A stretch of 34,245 nt of DNA from contig CAMYYH010000008.1 in assembly GCA_947303405.1 (NCBI GenBank), positions 1 to 34,245 of the forward strand, given 5' to 3'. This DNA is from an uncultured Mycoplasmatota bacterium. Lineage in GTDB: Bacteria; Bacillota_I; Bacilli_A; RF39; UBA660. The position numbers were made by a program, and so were the translations under genes. Of this stretch, positions 30,329 to 34,245 are shown piece by piece. The notes beneath the pieces are model-generated. The model saw only the letters and a program-made list of their open reading frames with translations. It had not been told where the DNA came from and ran no database searches. The number at the start of each line of letters is the position of its first letter. Position 1 is the stretch's first letter.

Positions 30329-31175
30329 ATAACATTATATATGGTTTAGCTTTAGTAATATCTTTATCATAGGTTTGATAGATAGCTATAATAGTATCCT
30401 TGTATTTTATTAGGGCTTTATCATTCTTAAATATCTTAGGAATAATGGCTCCATTAGATACTTGTTTATATAGGTTATCATCTATATTTATTATTTCATA
30501 ATTACTTAAAGCTTCTTCATAACTTATTATTTTATAGTTATTACTAGCTATATCATCTATTGTATAGGAATCTTCAATATTAAATATACCTTGTTTAGTT
30601 CTTATTAATTTAGTCATAGTAGCTACAGTATTTAATTTATAGGCTATGTCTCTTATTAGACTTCTTATATAAGTGCCTTTAGATACTAGACATTTAAAAG
30701 TAATAAGATCATCTTTATAAGATATTAAATCAATCTTTTTAATATTTATTTCTCTTTTAGGCAATTCTATCTTTATATTCTTTCTAGCGTATTCATATAG
30801 TTTTTTACCATTTACTTTTATAGCAGAATATAAAGGAACTTCCTGCATACTATTACCTAAAAAAGAATTCAATACTTCTTTTATTTGGTCTTCCGTAATA
30901 TTATAATCTTCTTCTTTAGTAATAGACCCAGTAATATCTAAAGTATCTGTTTCTATACCTAGTTTCATAGTAGCAATATATTCTTTATACTCACTAGTTA
31001 ATAAATCACATAGTTTAGTGGCTTTACCAATAGTTACTACTAATACCCCAGTAGCTATAGGATCTAAAGTACCTGTATGTCCTATTTTTTTTGTATTTAA
31101 TATTTTTATTAATTTATTAACTACATCTCTTGATGTATAGTCTTTTTCTTTATTAACTATTAAGATTCCGTTCAT
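30327..31175 (-). CDS. truB: tRNA pseudouridine-55 synthase
   Basis: A 282-residue enzyme that converts U55 in the T loop of tRNAs to pseudouridine. The start NGILIVNKEKDYTSRDVV and the catalytic motif GHTGTLDPIATGVL (Asp38) are diagnostic; KGTYIRSLIRDI lies at the expected later position. It is slightly shorter than many homologues and shows no extra C-terminal domain. It begins 11 bases after the HTH/phosphoesterase-like gene behind AGGTGAT, so it is read from the promoter at 32051 or by readthrough from infB-rbfA. The downstream neighbour often seen in other genomes, ribF, is absent. Confidence 0.96.
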   Translation of the reverse strand: MNGILIVNKEKDYTSRDVVNKLIKILNTKKIGHTGTLDPIATGVLVVTIGKATKLCDLLTSEYKEYIATMKLGIETDTLDITGSITKEEDYNITEDQIKEVLNSFLGNSMQEVPLYSAIKVNGKKLYEYARKNIKIELPKREINIKKIDLISYKDDLITFKCLVSKGTYIRSLIRDIAYKLNTVATMTKLIRTKQGIFNIEDSYTIDDIASNNYKIISYEEALSNYEIINIDDNLYKQVSNGAIIPKIFKNDKALIKYKDTIIAIYQTYDKDITKAKPYIML

Positions 31176-31186
31176 TTAATCACCTA

Positions 31187-32032
31187 TTAGTACTTTTTTC
31201 TTTGATATGGTTCTATTGGTTGTAACACAAATTCTCTCTTACTTTTTATTTTACCATCCGTAAGTATGTGGGGTGATACTATTGCGTGGTTATCTCTTTG
31301 GATAACCTCTACGAATCCCGGTTTATCCCCCGGTCTATATTGAGCGTCTGATGGTGTAGGTAAATAAATTGTTCTTCTTCCGTTCATTTTGTAAAAATTA
31401 TGTCCACCCTCTAGAGTTATTATTCCTTCACCTGGGAGTCCCTTCGGTGTTGGTATTCTTAAAGAATATTGAGGAATATCATTTGTTAATAAAACATTTA
31501 ACGTCCCACATCTAACATAAGCTTGGCTTACTCCTAAATACTTAATATCAGGTCTTTCTTTCGTTAGTTTTCTAAGTGGCGATGCTGTTCCGGCAAACGC
31601 GTTATACTCGTTAGCTCCACCCAATAAAAATGTAGTTAGGCCATTAAAACTTGGATAGTGCGAAATAATCCTTTCTACTTTCTCGTCGGCCGACAAATTC
31701 CCAGCACCTAGTAAGTTGCCAACAACAATTAATTTGGAAATATTATGCTCAACAGCATAGCAATATATACTACGTATGTTATCTAGATTTTCTGTTTGTG
31801 GATCTCCTATCGAAGCCCCTGTTAAAAATATAAAACGCTTAGATGATATATCATAACGAAGTAAATGTTTATCACTAAGTTTTATTTTAGAATATGCTAA
31901 CGCTACTAAGACGTCATTATAAGACCATTTTAGTTCTTTACCTATTTCATGTATGGTTTTTCCGCTTTGAAATAACTCTTTAGCTTTATTTATTTCCCAC
32001 TTAAGGAAATGTGTCATCCTACTCTTTATCAC
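31187..32032 (-). CDS. HTH plus degenerate metallophosphoesterase-like protein
   Basis: A 281-residue protein. Residues 15-50 form a helix-turn-helix (INKAKELFQSGKTIHEIGKE). Residues 67-280 follow the calcineurin-type phosphoesterase layout, including HYPSFNGLTTFLLGG, but the metal ligands look lost: the DxH motif reads TGASIGD (71-77), GD reads VVGN (102-105), and GNH(D/E) reads GANE (138-141). This suggests a pseudo-enzyme that binds nucleic acid or a partner. I chose GTG 32032 with six G as Shine-Dalgarno; the frame is open to 32071, but that part contains the promoter. It sits between rbfA and truB and has its own promoter after a terminator. Confidence 0.7.
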   Translation of the reverse strand: MIKSRMTHFLKWEINKAKELFQSGKTIHEIGKELKWSYNDVLVALAYSKIKLSDKHLLRYDISSKRFIFLTGASIGDPQTENLDNIRSIYCYAVEHNISKLIVVGNLLGAGNLSADEKVERIISHYPSFNGLTTFLLGGANEYNAFAGTASPLRKLTKERPDIKYLGVSQAYVRCGTLNVLLTNDIPQYSLRIPTPKGLPGEGIITLEGGHNFYKMNGRRTIYLPTPSDAQYRPGDKPGFVEVIQRDNHAIVSPHILTDGKIKSKREFVLQPIEPYQRKKY

Positions 32033-32050
32033 ACTAATCCCCCCTACGGC

Positions 32051-32059
32051 ATTATACCA
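32051..32059 (-). promoter_or_regulatory. Predicted extended -10 promoter of the HTH/phosphoesterase-like gene and truB
   Basis: The minus strand reads TGGTATAAT, a perfect extended -10. Transcription would begin close to the GGGGGG ribosome-binding site (32039-32044), giving a very short leader. Confidence 0.6.
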
Positions 32060-32073
32060 CTTTTTAATCATTT

Positions 32074-32097
32074 GTAAAAAAATTCCCTATTGGGAAT
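32074..32097 (-). terminator. Rho-independent terminator after infB-rbfA
   Basis: ATTCCC and GGGAAT form a 6-bp stem with a 4-base loop, followed by seven T on the minus strand. It overlaps the rbfA stop. Confidence 0.75.
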
Positions 32098-32440
32098 CTT
32101 TTTCGTGTATTTCTTTTATCTTTTGTTCTATGTTTTCTCCATATTCAATAGACTTATCATAAATAAATCTAATCTTAGGAGTATGCCTAATATCAATTCT
32201 ATTAGCTAATTTAGTTCTTAAGTAACCAGCTGTATCATCGTTTAAGCTCTTCTCTAGTGTAGTTTTATCTATTTCTAAAGGAGAAGTAAAGTATACTCTG
32301 GCTAAGGATAAGTCGTTTGTTACTTCAGCCCCTGTGATGGTGATATTATGAAGTAAGGCATCATGGGCTTCAGTTGCACATATTTGACTAAGTTCTTGAC
32401 TAATAGATGAGGCTATTCTTTTTAATTTTATTTGATTCAT
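32087..32440 (-). CDS. rbfA: Ribosome-binding factor A
   Basis: A 117-residue assembly factor for the 30S subunit, acting on the 5' end of 16S rRNA. The family pattern is visible: KRIASSISQELSQI at the start, ITGAEVTNDLSLARVYFT in the middle, and LRTKLANRIDIRHTPKIRF with a YDKSIEYG ending, which form the KH-like fold. Its ATG overlaps the infB stop by four bases (ATGA), so translation is coupled. Length is normal. Confidence 0.95.
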   Translation of the reverse strand: MNQIKLKRIASSISQELSQICATEAHDALLHNITITGAEVTNDLSLARVYFTSPLEIDKTTLEKSLNDDTAGYLRTKLANRIDIRHTPKIRFIYDKSIEYGENIEQKIKEIHEKDSQ

Positions 32441-34242
32441 CTTTTTATTTCAACCTCTTCATATACTTCTATTATATCATCTACTTTAATATCAGAATAT
32501 TTATCTAGTGTTAATCCACATTCATAACCATTTTTTACTTCTTTAGCTTGATCTTTTTCTCTTTGTAGAGAGGCTATTTTAGTTTCAACTACTACTATTC
32601 CATCACGAATTAGACGAGCATTAGCTCCATTTCTAACTACACCATCTGTTACGTAAACACCTGCAATAGTTCCAACTTTAGAGAATTTGAATAATTGTCT
32701 TACTTGAGCAGTACCAATTACTTTTTCTTCGTATTCTGGATCTAATACACCTTTCATAGCTTGTTCCATGTCTTCAACTAATTTGTATATAATAGTATAT
32801 AGTCTAATATCTACACCATATTCTTTGGCCATATCTTTAGTTGAATTGGAAGGACGTACGCAGAAACCTAGGATTATTGCTTGAGAAGCTTGCGCTAGAA
32901 CAACGTCACTTTCCGTAATCGTTCCTATACCACTACGAATAACTTTTATTTTTACACCTGAGACATCTATCTTCTCTAGCGAGTTCTTAACAGCTTCTTC
33001 AGAGCCTTTTACGTCAGCTTTTAATACTACTTTTATCTCCTTAACGCCAGAATCAATAGAAGCGAATAAGGTTTCTAAAGATACTGTTTGCTTAGCAAAC
33101 TTTTTATCTTTAGCTTTAATAGCTCTTTTAGTAGCTACGTTCTTGGCTTCACTTTCAGTTTCAAAAGCCATGAATTTATCCCCGGCTGACGGATTATCTT
33201 GTAAACCAGTTATTTCTACTGGAGTTGATGGCCCAGCTTCAACGATTGATACTCCTTGATCATTTTTCATTGTTCTTACTTTACCATGTGTAGTTCCAAC
33301 TACTATTGGATCTCCTATACGAAGGGTTCCGTTTTGGATAAGTAAGGAAGCAACTCCACCAATATTTTTATCCATCTTACTTTCTATTACTGTACCTAAA
33401 GCATAACGGTTTGGATTGGCTTTAAGTTCTTGTACTTCAGCAATAGCAAGTAATGTTTCAAGTAACAGGTCTATTCCTTCACCAGATTTTGCGGAAATAT
33501 TTACAAATGGTACACTTCCACCCCATTCTTCTGGTGTAATGTTATGTTCTGCCATTTCAGTTCTAATTTTTTCGGGATTAGCATCTGGTTTATCGATTTT
33601 ATTTACAGCAACAACAATTGGTACATTAGCAGCCAAGGCATGGTCTATAGCTTCTTCCGTTTGAGGCATTACACCATCATCGGCCGCAACAATTATTATT
33701 ACAATATCAGTTACTGAAGCTCCACGGGCGCGCATCTCAGTGAAAGCAGCATGTCCTGGAGTATCAATAAATGTAATCTTATGTCCATCTTTTTCTATTT
33801 GATAAGCACCAATAGCTTGAGTAATTCCACCATATTCAGTATCAACAATAGCACTTTTTCTAATAGTATCTAGTAATGTTGTCTTTCCATGGTCTACATG
33901 TCCCATAATAGTAACCACTGGAGGTCTTAAAGTAAGATTTTCTTCGGCATCATTTATCTCATATTCTTCAAAGTTACTAATGTCCTGAGTTTCTTCTTTT
34001 TTTAGAGTTTTGTTATAATCCATAGCTAGTAAAGAAGCTGTATCAAAATCTATAATTCCTCCTAAAGGAAGCATTATCCCTAAACCAACTAGTTTTTGTA
34101 CTAGTTCAATTCCGTCAACATTTAAACTATCAGCTAATTCTCTAACAGTCATTCCTTCTTTATATAGAGCAATATTATCTTCTCTAGATTCATTACCCAT
34201 TAGTTTTTCTTTGTGTTTATACATTTCTTTTCTTTTAGACAT
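32437..34242 (-). CDS. infB: Translation initiation factor IF-2
   Basis: A 601-residue GTPase that places initiator tRNA on the 30S subunit. A short IF2_N helix region ([20 protein letters not shown]) leads into the G domain with [15 protein letters not shown] (G1), [16 protein letters not shown] (G3) and NKIDKP (G4); the IF2-specific C-terminal domains follow. The long N-terminal extension of many bacteria is missing, as in other short-IF2 Bacillota and Mollicutes. The first ATG in the window is at 34242; the frame stays open to the window edge, so the true start could lie further out. It ends in TGA that overlaps the rbfA ATG, which shows UGA is a stop here. Confidence 0.96.
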   Translation of the reverse strand: MSKRKEMYKHKEKLMGNESREDNIALYKEGMTVRELADSLNVDGIELVQKLVGLGIMLPLGGIIDFDTASLLAMDYNKTLKKEETQDISNFEEYEINDAEENLTLRPPVVTIMGHVDHGKTTLLDTIRKSAIVDTEYGGITQAIGAYQIEKDGHKITFIDTPGHAAFTEMRARGASVTDIVIIIVAADDGVMPQTEEAIDHALAANVPIVVAVNKIDKPDANPEKIRTEMAEHNITPEEWGGSVPFVNISAKSGEGIDLLLETLLAIAEVQELKANPNRYALGTVIESKMDKNIGGVASLLIQNGTLRIGDPIVVGTTHGKVRTMKNDQGVSIVEAGPSTPVEITGLQDNPSAGDKFMAFETESEAKNVATKRAIKAKDKKFAKQTVSLETLFASIDSGVKEIKVVLKADVKGSEEAVKNSLEKIDVSGVKIKVIRSGIGTITESDVVLAQASQAIILGFCVRPSNSTKDMAKEYGVDIRLYTIIYKLVEDMEQAMKGVLDPEYEEKVIGTAQVRQLFKFSKVGTIAGVYVTDGVVRNGANARLIRDGIVVVETKIASLQREKDQAKEVKNGYECGLTLDKYSDIKVDDIIEVYEEVEIKR

Positions 34243-34245
34243 GTA

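Noticed and set aside
32437-32440. UGA as a tryptophan codon, as in Mycoplasma
   Set aside because: UGA ends infB within an ATGA overlap and ends the transposase, while Trp residues in conserved proteins use UGG.
1-34245. CRISPR array, rRNA genes or riboswitch
   Set aside because: No regularly spaced direct repeats, no rRNA signatures and no leader with a recognisable riboswitch core were seen; all intergenic gaps are short.

Overview
The window looks like a chromosomal segment of a very AT-rich, Gram-positive-type bacterium (Bacillota; possibly an uncultured gut lineage near the RF39/Mollicutes-related Bacilli, which is inference only). The evidence is AG-rich Shine-Dalgarno sites, a class B sortase with a wall-anchored substrate, lipobox lipoproteins, a short IF2, and a core block infB-rbfA-truB-cdsA-rseP. 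The code appears standard: UGA serves as stop (infB/rbfA ATGA overlap, transposase stop) and Trp is UGG. Nearly everything is on the minus strand; only 2987-5941 is on the plus strand. There is no gene-free stretch above 300 bases.

Layout in plus coordinates. 1-2855: an unrecognised partial gene and a CPBP-type membrane protease with a large extracytoplasmic tail. 2987-4807: a single-pass surface protein, divergent from the protease. 4850-5940: an IS30-family element lodged between two converging terminators. 5997-9381: a small orphan gene, then an envelope operon of a large repeat-bearing surface protein, a HAD-like protein without its nucleophile and a small paralogue of the surface protein's N-terminal domain. 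9460-12045: a tightly overlapping redox/sulfur operon (cysteine desulfurase, mini-thioredoxin, thioredoxin-CcdA fusion). 12151-14747: anchored cyclophilin-like protein, rhomboid, phosphate acetyltransferase and a PNPOx-like flavoprotein. 14918-17671: three individually transcribed exported proteins that share a C-terminal module. 17729-20059: class B sortase beside an NPNTG-anchored surface protein. 20137-21908: DUF362 protein and two small membrane proteins.

21984-26891 is the most unusual region: a self-contained operon encoding an XRE-CYTH regulator, an HD (SAMHD1/YwfO-type)-CYTH fusion and a WG-repeat-like protein, followed by another HD phosphohydrolase. A 25-bp dyad overlaps the promoter. 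Two adjacent proteins that join the rare CYTH triphosphate-tunnel fold to different partners suggest an undescribed nucleotide-triphosphate sensing and hydrolysis system.

27013-34242 is the conserved core: tRNA-Met, rseP, cdsA, truB, rbfA, infB. It is interrupted by two accessory genes: an unrecognised 352-aa gene bracketed by copies of the same terminator hairpin, and an HTH plus metallophosphoesterase-like protein whose metal ligands all appear to be lost.

All domain calls are by eye from motifs; no database search was run. Promoters and terminators are visual predictions.
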